This document shows, piece after piece, positions 51,001 to 53,989 of a DNA stretch of 64,000 nt. The notes under the pieces are model-generated. The model was not told where the DNA came from. It did not search any database and saw only the letters and a program-made list of their open reading frames with translations. The stretch is from Pyrrhosoma nymphula. Lineage: Eukaryota; Arthropoda; Insecta; Odonata; Coenagrionidae. Location of the stretch: NCBI GenBank assembly GCA_963573305.1, contig OY754335.1, positions 47,575,985 to 47,639,984 of the forward strand, written 5' to 3'. The translations under genes were made by a program, and so were the position numbers. The stretch's first letter is position 1; every line of letters begins with the position of its first letter.

Positions 51001-53899
51001 GTTTGCCGACCACTGCTCTATTCGATTCGCAGTCCTAATTTTTCACTTGGTATTTGCCATCTTATCATCTCCACACCACCGTTGTGATCGTCCAGTACTA
51101 TGCGATACCTATCATTTCCTTCAATCGTCTGTATACGAAATATTGTATAAATATGTCTATTAATTTACATGTCCAATGTTAGTCACATTGTTTAACATTA
51201 AATATCAACTTAAAATTTTTTCCGCTGTTTAAAATAATGAGATAGGCTAGCAAACTAACGAAACAAGATTCCATAAAACAGGTTTTTTATTATGATAAAA
51301 AAACTGCTTTCCTTCAACGGCAAAATATATTTGTAATTATTCATAATTTTACAGCAATCTGTATGTGTTGTTCATAAAAATTGACTCACTGCAAAACTAT
51401 CACTTATAAAAATGATTCACTGACAACAAAACATTTATTTAACATACCAACAAAACCGTCCTCTTCCGACCCGGTGCGGCGGCGGCACATACTGCGTCAT
51501 CGGCGACGCCGTAATATAATGTTTTTTTTTTCCTGGGGCGGATTTCTGTTCTTTCATGAAGACGTAATGCTTGCGTTATGGCGCAATGAAATTCAATTCA
51601 ATGACAAATGTAAATAACAAAATGACAAACGGTAGACTTTACTGAATGGAATTCCTTCATGATAAGGGTGAAATAAAACACTGCAATTCCACAGTTAGTT
51701 TAAATATAATATATCCAATGGAATTCAAGCGAGTTGCACCCTCAGAGACATGGGAAAACGCAAAATGGAAAATGTCACTCTCGTACTAGTACGATCTATA
51801 AATCGCTTCAATCTTTGGTAGCCTTGTAATAACCGCGGTAAAGGTCATTGTGTCGAAATAATCATTCATGGGCAGGAGGGAAGTATGCCATCTTCAGCTT
51901 GTAACCAACCGAGCCGATTTGTCGCGCGGCGGCATGCAGGAAACGGTGTACACGTATTGTACATACAATCGAACGACGAAAGTCGCAAACACACATACTG
52001 ACCAGTGGTTTAAAAAAACACCCCCGTGATACTGACAGATTAACAAAAAGGGTAACAGATGATCTATTTTCGTAATAATAACCATCACTTTTAAGGATAA
52101 CTTTTCCTGAATTTTGATTATTTTTCAGCGAATTCCCGACTTTTTCCAGATTTTTTCCCGACATTACTAAATTCCTGACTTTTTCCCGAATTCCCGACTG
52201 GTAGACACCCTGACATTTTTTCGTCTTACGTAAAAATTATTATTATGTTCACTCAATGACCCACGGTTTCCTCTGCAGCCACATTCAATTGTATGACAAT
52301 CAAACCGATCATATAACTTCTAGCTAAGATGCATCATGCACTAGGATCACATTTAAGAAGAAAGTAAATATATAGTATTTTATTGTTTAAAATTTCTTTG
52401 GGACGATTTGGAAATATTTTTTCCGAAAACCCTCGAAGGGGGACGATGGTTAAAATCATAATGTTGAGAAACCCTGCCCTTGACCACGAACAATTTATTG
52501 GATCGGGATTACGCTGAAAATTCTCCGCCACTGTCGGGATTCGATCCCGGGACTTCGGGATGAAAGGACAGTGGATAACTCTCACTGTTCCCATGCAAAC
52601 GCACTCTACGAGCAGGAATCGAACGTATGACGAACGTTACACGGTGGCAAATATTTCCTGCTGAATCCAGCATCAAATGTGTCAAGGCAGTTTTTTTACA
52701 CGAGGCACTTTATTGCGCAGTCTGATCTACGGATGCACGTGTAGTGAAAATAGCGTCATGTAATGCGGATAACTGCTAGAAATGGTACTCGACCTTATCA
52801 TTGTTCAACTCCCCCCTTTCACCATAGTTCAGACTATCATTTCCCTTTCCAATATAAATTATTAAATAATAATTTAACTACGCAAACGGAAACAATTCGC
52901 ATGCTTAAGAATCGATTTTTATCTATCAGTGAAATGTATTAAATGCATTAGAATAAATGAAAACAAACTAGAATTTTAGAGATCTTGCACAATCCACAGA
53001 ATGTCACATTTTGCTGCTTAGTGGTTCCAATAAACCCTCCTAAATCCTCCCCAGGGGGGAATAGGTTGGGAACCCCTTTGCTAGAATACTTAAGCAAATG
53101 CATGAGTGGGAGATAGGAAAATAGCCCCGTGTTCTGATTCCGTTCCTGTAATTTCGGAACATCAAACTGCGCGATGTTGTGCCTCGCAAGAAACAGCATT
53201 TAAGGTTATAGTAGTAGCGAAACAAGATGGCAGTCGCCTGCGAAACGGGGCGTCAGGAAGAGGAAGGCGCTCGTGGAAGGCATGTAGACAAAGAATCGGA
53301 GGGGACAGAAGAGCACATTGCAAGTCAACATAAATATATATAACCATAGATATAACTTAACCTGAGAGTGCTGTAAAGTTTCAGCTGCACGGTACACGAC
53401 AATGTTTACGATCCAACCAAAGCTGCATCAAAACGCGCCGATGGTGATCGCAACCTATCGGAGAAGCCCATATAAACAATTACATTTAACCTCTTCAGTC
53501 CTGCCACTCTGGCTCCAGCAATTTTTGAATGATTGATTGAAAGGGCATTCCTGGTATAAGATGTTTGTTGCGCAAACAAAAATTAATCAAGCAAAAACCA
53601 GAAAACAATGAAAAGCACCGAGTTAACAGAATGGATTACAACCGCCCGCATTGAAATTCGATGCGCAATAAGCGTCCAAAAAAATAATAACACGTTGTAG
53701 TATACACAAGGACTCAAGAGATTGATGGTGCAGATTCACTTACCGGCTGAACTCTGTTTCCCAACACGACGGGTGCCGTCATGGATTTGGGACCAGGGAA
53801 ACTGGCCGCCTCCGGGTTCAACTTCTTCTTGGATCGTCCTCTCTCCACCATCTTCCATTCTTCTCCTTCCGCGGGTACACGCACCAGGCCCATCTGCAT
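11935..53899 (-). CDS. piwi: PIWI-subfamily Argonaute (Piwi/Aub/Siwi type), 17 coding exons
   Basis: This protein binds piRNAs and silences transposons in the germline by RNA slicing and/or nuclear repression. Joined coding exons (53744-53899, 47928-48390, 44894-45105, 43833-43985, 40525-40734, 39522-39677, 38959-39101, 36933-37041, 33960-34122, 29005-29146, 28619-28776, 20706-20833, 17782-17950, 17539-17663, 13548-13693, 13260-13407, 11935-12051) total 2898 bp, or 965 residues plus stop. Residues 1-206 are a low-similarity tail. The N domain begins KKGTSGSE...NYFRL at about 205. PAZ is about 370-490, with NNKTYRVDDVD. MID contains QMNCKIGG (about 715). PIWI runs to YFL-stop. Slicer residues are D739 (GFDVYHD), E777 (RTGEEL), D810 (YRDGVGEGQ) and H940 (CQYAHK). 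GTSGSEIAL and YQYRVDFSPEE place it with Piwi/Aub rather than Ago3. An in-frame TAA lies 9 nt upstream of the ATG. All introns are GT-AG with matching phases. Confidence 0.95.
12052..13259. other. PIWI intron 16
   Basis: AT-rich intron DNA of 1.2 kb. I see no coding sequence or classified repeat. Confidence 0.5.
13260..13407 (-). CDS. piwi: PIWI coding exon 16
   Basis: It encodes YDFFLVSQSVKQGTVSPTSY, NVIFDNLGLTPDKLQ and YKLTHLYFNWS. The upstream intron is 140 bp. It ends in phase 0 at GTGAGT. Confidence 0.97.
13548..13693 (-). CDS. piwi: PIWI coding exon 15
   Basis: It encodes QRLAGIYKGNTFKLAFIVIT, KRINTRFFAEGG and PPSGTVVDDVITLPH plus two bases. KxxNTRFF...GTVVD is the conserved PIWI core. 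Confidence 0.96.
14691..15468 (+). repeat. Dispersed 0.8-kb repeat, copy A (CpG-depleted)
   Basis: This matches 51125-52005 almost along its length. Shared phrases include ACGAAATATTRTATAAATATG, GATTTCTGTTCTTTCATGAA, TGGAATTCCTTCATGAT and a common end at CACACATACTGACCAG. It encodes no protein, so it is probably a non-autonomous element. Many CpG sites of copy B are TpG or CpA here. It lies in PIWI intron 14. Confidence 0.8.
15773..15989. mobile_element. 217-bp MITE with about 30-bp terminal inverted repeats
   Basis: The left end TATAGGTATAGCGAAACTTG...GGCACTCAC matches the inverted right end TATAGGTGTAGCAAAACTTG...GGCACTCGC. The interior is non-coding. TA/TATA lies at both edges, which would fit a Tc1/mariner-derived MITE. 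It abuts the 3' tail of the next element. Confidence 0.75.
15991..17030 (-). mobile_element. 5'-truncated non-LTR element (CR1/Jockey-like), 3' part
   Basis: Minus-strand frames 17007-16588 and 16505-16248 cover the post-RT region: NLQLNLRKTVFMTF, YINFLGLVIENKLNWKPHV, NKLRSTIFLLKNLA, and then HQYNTRGK with ILFNKLPSEVK at the C-terminus. The 3' tail (minus strand) ends AATAAATCAATCAA. It lies in PIWI intron 14 in the sense orientation. Frames are broken near 16560. Confidence 0.85.
17539..17663 (-). CDS. piwi: PIWI coding exon 14 (catalytic D)
   Basis: It encodes ALHKYRSYNGGNLPNKIVIY, RDGVGEGQI (catalytic D810) and FQHEVELLK. The upstream intron is only 118 bp. It ends in phase 0 at GTATTC. 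Confidence 0.97.
17782..17950 (-). CDS. piwi: PIWI coding exon 13 (catalytic D and E)
   Basis: It encodes GLMVIGFDVYHDTSQKGTSI and onward to RTGEELSNELPINVI plus one base. It carries catalytic D739 and the glutamate-finger residue E777. The donor is GTAAGT. Confidence 0.97.
18347..18623. mobile_element. 277-bp MITE-like inverted-repeat element
   Basis: The left end GGGGTTATTCTGTAATTTCAC pairs with the inverted right end AGGTTATTCCGTAATTCCAC. Internal inverted phrases around AGCTCAAATGGATCGTTCATT are also present. It is non-coding and lies in PIWI intron 12. Superfamily not assigned. Confidence 0.7.
19460..19616. mobile_element. piggyBac-type MITE, about 150 bp
   Basis: It is flanked by TTAA on both sides (19460-19463 and 19613-19616). 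The ends CCCTCTCCCTCCT and (inverted) CCCTTTCCCTTCT match, and subterminal ATTTAAATGCCCA / TGGGCATTTAAACT are inverted copies. TTAA duplication plus a CCY start is the piggyBac signature. It lies in PIWI intron 12. Confidence 0.75.
20706..20833 (-). CDS. piwi: PIWI coding exon 12 (MID/PIWI)
   Basis: It encodes VPTQLILAKNL...VMSIATKVAVQMNCKIGG and ends at VEIPLE (phase 0, donor GTAATT). QMNCKxGG is the 5'-phosphate-binding segment. It is separated from exon 11 by the largest intron, 7.8 kb. Confidence 0.96.
20834..21500. other. Start of PIWI intron 11, nothing recognised
   Basis: Intronic DNA between exon 12 and the mariner element. I see no gene, RNA or clear repeat. Confidence 0.4.
22496..22670 (+). 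repeat. CATCTA-headed SINE-like insertion and short tandem
   Basis: (CATCTA)n near 22501 is followed by CATATTACCCTGCGAGCCAC and GGGTGTTTGGCG. The same wording appears inverted at 31795-31862. Next to it (22611-22668) are three imperfect copies of a unit of about 20 bp, TACAAAGTTTGGTCAAA. It is inside the piggyBac 5' region. Confidence 0.55.
22917..24707 (+). pseudogene. piggyBac transposase, two frameshifts
   Basis: This is a DDD transposase that cuts and pastes DNA at TTAA. The N-terminal acidic region begins MFRKGVTISEIEQILFEEDI and is open to about 23270. The frame then shifts and continues from about 23216/23280 to 24658. Catalytic D residues sit in KHLAVDEMIAKYYG, VFFDNLFTSRDLL and YMGGVDHHDWLVGKYD. 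The C-terminal cysteine-rich domain starts RRCQGENCNAKPLTFCKK. There a run of seven A (24646-24652) shifts the frame to a stop; dropping one A continues the CxxC pattern (LCKNCF...H) to a stop at 24707. Apart from these two slips it reads as a full-length (about 590-residue) transposase. Confidence 0.93.
25548..26845 (+). mobile_element. hAT-like non-autonomous element, CAGGGTGG ends
   Basis: The left end CAGGGTGGCTACTGG and (inverted) right end CATGGTGGCGATCATCAGGG are matching termini. Both subterminal regions contain many copies of the phrase TTCCCTGACTTTTCCCTGA. No transposase is visible between them. A six-base repeat GTACAT flanks it, though a hAT insertion should give 8 bp. A minus-strand relative lies at 52100-52212. 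It lies in PIWI intron 11. Confidence 0.6.
26846..27758. other. PIWI intron 11, AT-rich stretch
   Basis: Direct repeats of the AAATTCTTA/AATAAATTC type occur near 26960-27030. No gene or classified element is seen. Confidence 0.35.
27759..28385. mobile_element. Long fold-back element, about 300-bp arms
   Basis: The left arm (27759-28069) and right arm (28086-28385) are near-perfect reverse complements separated by about 16 nt. The innermost 220 bp or so are virtually identical. Near the outer ends the left arm carries an extra few bases (AAAAGTGGACTTTTC against CTCCCAAAC). The tips are GGTCATTCCATG on each side. There is no coding sequence. It lies in PIWI intron 11, 230 bp from exon 11. Confidence 0.92.
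28551..28619. repeat. 25-bp tandem repeat containing the exon-11 splice donor
   Basis: Units at 28551-28575 and 28576-28600 are identical (GGTATGGTTTATTCCTACCA and five more bases). A third, partial unit (28601-28619) reaches the exon boundary. On the minus strand each unit carries GTAGGAATAA, the donor used by exon 11. Confidence 0.93.
28619..28776 (-). CDS. piwi: PIWI coding exon 11 (MID)
   Basis: It encodes ISLEDDRLTTYIQSI, MMVILPNNRLDRYAAIKKKC and CVDSA. Phases are 2 in and 1 out. The donor GTAGGAATAA is repeated in a 25-bp tandem array immediately downstream (28551-28619). Confidence 0.94.
29005..29146 (-). CDS. piwi: PIWI coding exon 10 (MID)
   Basis: It encodes HPMLVIGSMKFWVLVSPANL and onward to GMGLHLPQPI. 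Phases are 1 in and 2 out. The acceptor is TTTGCAG and the donor is GTAAGTTC. Confidence 0.92.
29860..30980 (-). pseudogene. piggyBac transposase remnant
   Basis: Minus-strand frames 30980-30552, 30700-30227 and 30222-29860 carry family wording: ENPGNHSLFFYHFF where the active family has FDNFF (so the second catalytic D is lost), GFFATGTVRENRTVNCPLRS, and MGGVDLHDNAIANYMIRIRG with the third D. CRVC near 29970 is the remains of the cysteine-rich tail. It has multiple stops and frameshifts. Confidence 0.85.
31380..31640 (-). other. Unassigned open frame within the older piggyBac
   Basis: A minus-strand frame of 81 codons (31633-31388) includes RRRLDDFEILKIIQHFK. Beside it is a G-run at 31351-31359. 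It does not look like piggyBac sequence and may be part of an unrelated inserted repeat. Function not recognised. Confidence 0.25.
31750..31862 (-). repeat. CATCTA-type SINE-like repeat, minus orientation
   Basis: On the minus strand it reads TACATTTACATCTACATAAT, then ACCCTGATAGCCACC and AGGGTGTCCGGCAGG. This is the same family as 22496-22560. Confidence 0.55.
32385..33050. other. PIWI intron 9, low-information DNA with one repeat-like tail
   Basis: Mostly AT-rich. At about 32880-32992 there is a phrase TTGGGCTGTGCGTTGATGAG followed by a TATATATATAGAT tail, like the 3' end of a short retroposon, but I cannot classify it. No coding sequence. Confidence 0.3.
33053..33371. mobile_element. pogo/Tigger-type MITE, 319 bp
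   Basis: The left end CAGTAAAACTCCAACTATCC matches the inverted right end CAGTAGAACTCCAATTATCC. TA lies at both edges (33051-33052, 33372-33373). CAGTARAACTCC termini with TA duplication are typical of pogo/Tigger elements. A short internal duplication (CTCCAACTATCC twice) lies near the left end. Confidence 0.85.
33380..33955. other. PIWI intron 9, region next to exon 9
   Basis: No element recognised. The phrase CTATYATAATCAGAT occurs twice, at 33816 and 33839. Confidence 0.35.
33960..34122 (-). CDS. piwi: PIWI coding exon 9
   Basis: It encodes AKADLDRWNMKFSTGLVKFN, then GRVLTQEKIFQGNK and DWTRELR plus one base (phase 1). It is the L2/MID entry region. The donor GTTGGT is weaker than the others. 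The acceptor CTCTCAG has an alternative 9 nt inside. Confidence 0.92.
34245..36360 (-). mobile_element. 5'-truncated non-LTR retrotransposon (CR1/Jockey-like)
   Basis: Minus-strand frames run in order: linker (36328-35933, SKIARAFNDYFVSS and FPASKAPGYDNVNSKLL), RT (35903-35160), post-RT (35196-34843) and the C-terminal part (34846-34520). The 3' end is TAATAAACTTACTTAC near 34250. Three frame breaks (about 35930, 35175 and 34845) make it inactive. It lies in PIWI intron 8 in the sense orientation, its tail 120 bp from exon 9. Confidence 0.92.
35160..35903 (-). pseudogene. Non-LTR reverse transcriptase domain
   Basis: Motifs in order: RVVVMPLYKKGDRSSVLNYR, ISLLPIFSKI, KNQFGFLSGKGTEDAL, LSIDISKAFDTIDH (motif A), SGVPQGSVLGPVLFLVYINN (motif B), and AFADDVTLN (motif C). 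All core residues are present in one open frame of 247 codons, so the RT core itself is intact. Confidence 0.95.
36933..37041 (-). CDS. piwi: PIWI coding exon 8
   Basis: It has 36 codons after the split Arg: KNFPLMKCLADQTRLGPADR and onward to RLQGEAK. It ends in phase 0 at GTGAGTG. The next exon could start at either of two adjacent AGs 9 nt apart, so AKA or A may follow. Confidence 0.9.
37635..37786. repeat. 152-bp fold-back with hammerhead-like centre
   Basis: Arms 37635-37702 and 37719-37786 are almost exact reverse complements (AAGAACTAAGACGATGCAAT on the left). The centre reads CTGATGA, one T, GATGC-AGT-GCATC, GAAAC (37705-37730). It lies in PIWI intron 7. Confidence 0.88.
37968..38066. 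repeat. Short fold-back, about 45-bp arms
   Basis: The left arm starting TTCCATAATTAGAAAATAAA and the right arm ending TTTATTTCCTAATTATGGAA are inverted copies around an ACACACAAAAG centre. Intron 7. Confidence 0.85.
38771..38877. repeat. Short fold-back / MITE, about 107 bp
   Basis: The outer arms GTGCAGGAACTTTTCTC and inverted GAGAAAAGTTCCTGCAC are exact. The inner arms GGCTAATGGCTCCATG / CATGGAGCCATTAGC are also exact. The segments between them are unequal. Intron 7, 80 bp from exon 7. Confidence 0.85.
38959..39101 (-). CDS. piwi: PIWI coding exon 7 (PAZ end)
   Basis: It encodes RYDITIRQTKQPLLLTMPK, then IYLVPELCRMTGLNENM and the first two bases of the next Arg codon (phase 2). The KQPLL...PK...LVPELCxxTGL pattern is universal in PIWI proteins. 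Confidence 0.96.
39522..39677 (-). CDS. piwi: PIWI coding exon 6 (PAZ)
   Basis: It has 52 codons of PAZ: IIGTIVLTEYNNKTYRVDDV and SITYLEYYRQ. The aromatic residues of the piRNA 3'-end pocket (YNNKTYRVDD) are kept. The acceptor is TTTCCAG and the donor is GTAAGC. Confidence 0.96.
39768..40293. mobile_element. hAT-type MITE, about 526 bp
   Basis: The left end CAGTGCTTCTCAAC and inverted right end CAGGGGTTCTCTACCAGCGG are hAT-like (CAGnGnTTCTC). Flanking 8-mers ATTTAGAT and CGTTACAT agree at five positions, a decayed duplication. The interior is non-coding. A relative lies at 52790-53085. PIWI intron 5. Confidence 0.7.
40385..40500 (+). repeat. Dispersed repeat fragment (pair with 55425-55510)
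   Basis: Shared phrases: GGTGAATTNNATGC, TCCGTTTTTGT and TAATGGTGCATGGG, in the same order at 55430-55500. Unclassified. It lies in PIWI intron 5 and almost touches exon 5. Confidence 0.45.
40525..40734 (-). CDS. piwi: PIWI coding exon 5 (linker into PAZ)
   Basis: It has 70 codons beginning VGRNYFDPAAAV. It contains LWPGYITSVRQHE and MMCAEITHKVMRRDTVLD, which match the PIWIL1-type segment leading into PAZ. The acceptor is TTCTTCAG and the donor is GTAAAAAA; both ends are phase 0. Confidence 0.95.
40940..41150 (+). repeat. Unclassified repeat start (ATAAAAATGAATGTTTGTCT)
   Basis: The TATATAAAAATGAATGTTTG opening followed by a 'CTCCGATCGTGCTGGCATTT' phrase is a wording seen at the ends of many arthropod Helitron-like and other repeats. 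I cannot prove the class. PIWI intron 4. Confidence 0.3.
41415..42515 (-). mobile_element. RTE-like non-LTR fragment
   Basis: Minus-strand pieces from 42515 to 41484 read in family order: MIPIEKRKN, WDKLMAILK, DWKERRLIKDLYLSHTARMM, GLGRVRQGC (motif B), VEYIRFANDMTVLA (motif C, with FAND where F/YADD is expected), GMKIDKKKTKCMV, VKNFKYLGSIVTED, and SVALYGAETWAVT at the C-terminus. There are several frameshifts, one caused by a 44-bp tandem duplication (41494-41581). PIWI intron 4, sense orientation. Confidence 0.88.
41494..41581. repeat. 44-bp tandem duplication inside the RTE fragment
   Basis: Two near-identical units start CATCTTCCTCCATATCCACA at 41494 and 41538. Because 44 is not a multiple of three, the coding frame shifts between units. 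Confidence 0.9.
42520..43832. other. PIWI intron 4, remainder
   Basis: No gene. On the minus strand at about 42655-42725 there is a tRNA-like head with a B box GGTTCGACTCT, probably a SINE fragment. The rest is AT-rich and not recognised. Confidence 0.35.
43833..43985 (-). CDS. piwi: PIWI coding exon 4 (N domain/linker)
   Basis: It has 51 codons, PMELYCLRPNTDKCYRITLR and onward to LQFYNLLVRRCLGHLNLQL. LQFYNxxxRRxL is a family hallmark. The acceptor is TACACAG and the donor is GTAAGT; both ends are phase 0. Confidence 0.95.
43986..44893. other. PIWI intron 3
   Basis: AT-rich intron of 908 bp. I see no element or coding sequence. Confidence 0.45.
44894..45105 (-). CDS. piwi: PIWI coding exon 3 (N domain)
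   Basis: It encodes GTSGSEIALASNYFRLVTQT through YQYRVDFSPEEER and IFDGTVLFSMNRLQE, the start of the N domain conserved in the Piwi/Aub/PIWIL1 group. The donor is GTGAGATAA; the exon ends in phase 0. Confidence 0.96.
45300..46400 (-). mobile_element. 5'-truncated non-LTR element, 3' half
   Basis: Minus-strand frame 46400-46113 carries LPILYADDSTCLI (motif C) and WCLANKLHLNIQKT. After a break, frame 46099-45458 continues TRFLGLSVSEDLSWHTHIKR, YGVIFWGHDSF, FVKQNPHLFP, YHTRSTHD, and IIFNNLPLNIKS...FKLELKKYLL. The 3' end is an ATCTTATCTATCTTATCA tail. PIWI intron 2, sense orientation. Confidence 0.9.
46915..47090 (+). pseudogene. Very degraded non-LTR RT fragment
   Basis: Plus strand across frames: RIPQGDLNGPILFGICI (motif B, usually PQGSVLGPxLF), a DIS(S)NC-like phrase, and then TTCGCTGATGAT, which gives a residual ADD. 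It is too decayed to classify. It is the only antisense RT remnant in the PIWI introns. Confidence 0.55.
47754..47857. repeat. 53-bp tandem duplication
   Basis: Two copies beginning GAGTATAGCCATTAGAGACA (47754 and 47807) differ at one base in the aligned part. It lies 70 bp from the PIWI exon 2 donor. Confidence 0.9.
47928..48390 (-). CDS. piwi: PIWI coding exon 2
   Basis: It has 154 codons plus one base (phase 1). It encodes the tail VWPSSNAQMTPRDPW... to ELPSKK, rich in S, P and K, with a nuclear-localisation-like cluster GKKRKPKER (residues 176-184) followed by an acidic run. The acceptor is AATGAACAG and the donor is GTAGGTTG. It joins exon 3 to form SKKGTSGSE, the conserved PIWI junction into the N domain. 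Confidence 0.85.
48690..48985 (+). repeat. tRNA-derived SINE
   Basis: The A-box-like TGGTTAGAGTTCTGGC (48741 onward) and B-box-like AAGTTTGAATCCC (about 48774) are spaced as in a tRNA head. A body follows, ending in a GCTAATGCATATG...CCACCCTTCC phrase that parallels the next copy. PIWI intron 1. Confidence 0.65.
49000..49275 (+). repeat. tRNA-derived SINE, best-preserved copy
   Basis: The head has the B-box-like AGTTCAAATCCC (49061). The core is CATTTGGGTG, then GGAGAGCATTTCAAGTGCAG, then a GTCCATCAGATGGGACA/TTAAACTAAAG phrase. The tail is GGCTAACGCTCATG and ends in C-rich DNA. Its body matches the copy at 1160-1400. Confidence 0.75.
49911..50290. other. CpG- and GC-richer block in PIWI intron 1
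   Basis: It contains many CpG sites (GGGGCTACGCGACG, GGAGCGATCGAATT, TCCTCGGCGCGTGG, GAGGCGCGCC) against an AT-rich, CpG-poor background. It has short open frames only. It could be a young repeat or an alternative promoter. Confidence 0.35.
50438..50643. repeat. Inverted pair of PLE-terminal-like motifs
   Basis: Minus strand near 50475-50438: ATGAAGGAAAGTAAATTTTC then GAAACGTTGACAAATGAGG. Plus strand 50594-50643: CTGATGAAGGCAAAATAATT then CAAACGTTGGCAAC...ATGAGG. These are two inverted copies of the 'CTGATGA...GAAACGTTG' phrase found at Penelope-type ends. Confidence 0.5.
50945..51015 (-). mobile_element. hAT terminal fragment
   Basis: On the minus strand it starts CAGTGGTCGGCAAACCGCGG, then CTCGCGAGCCACATA and CGGCTCTTTGG, a widespread hAT terminal sequence. 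Only one end is seen. Confidence 0.6.
51125..52005 (+). repeat. Dispersed 0.8-kb repeat, copy B (CpG-rich)
   Basis: Colinear with 14691-15468. It keeps CpGs such as CGGTGCGGCGGCGG, TCATCGGCGACGCC and GTCGCGCGGCGG, which are partly TpG/CpA in copy A. No open reading frame is shared between the copies. PIWI intron 1. Confidence 0.8.
52100..52212 (-). repeat. CAGGGTGTCTACC-type element end
   Basis: On the minus strand it starts CAGGGTGTCTACCAGTCGGG, then repeats of AATTCGGGAAAAAGTCAGGA. This is the same kind of terminus as 25548. Only one end is visible. Confidence 0.5.
52495..52625 (-). repeat. tRNA-derived SINE head, minus orientation
   Basis: The minus-strand phrase GGGATCGAATCCCGACAGTG carries the B box, and GAGAGTTATCCACTGTCC lies where the A-box side is expected. 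TTTTCAGCGTAATCCCGATC matches the start of the SINE body. The rest is truncated. Confidence 0.55.
52790..53085. mobile_element. Second copy of the hAT-type MITE
   Basis: The right end GGGGGGAATAGGTTGGGAAC and the preceding CCTCCTAAATCCTCCCC match 40235-40290. The left part, TTCACCATAGTTCAGACTATCATT, parallels CGTTGTTCAGAATATCATT at 39811. It is shorter than the first copy. PIWI intron 1. Confidence 0.5.
53744..53899 (-). CDS. piwi: PIWI coding exon 1
   Basis: It has 52 codons and starts MQMGLVRVPAEGEEWK. It contains the only RG-type motif of the tail (ERGRSKKK, residues 19-26) and ends at NRVQP in phase 0 before the donor GTAAGTGAA. The upstream in-frame TAA supports this start. The sequence itself is not conserved, so assignment rests on the open frame, the strong donor and phase agreement with exon 2. 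Confidence 0.72.
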
Positions 53900-53980
53900 T
53901 TTAAGTTAGACTCGTTTAATGTCCGACACAGAATACCCCTCGAACAATGCCTGAGCTCCGACCAGCAACGACAGCGATTG

Positions 53981-53986
53981 GACTGA
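53981..53986 (-). promoter_or_regulatory. piwi: Candidate PIWI initiator (TCAGTC)
   Basis: The minus-strand TCAGTC matches the arthropod initiator consensus TCAGTY, with the start A at 53984, 84 nt before the ATG. A partial downstream element (AGCTCA at +28) fits four of six positions. No TATA box is placed. Confidence 0.35.
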
Positions 53987-53989
53987 ACT

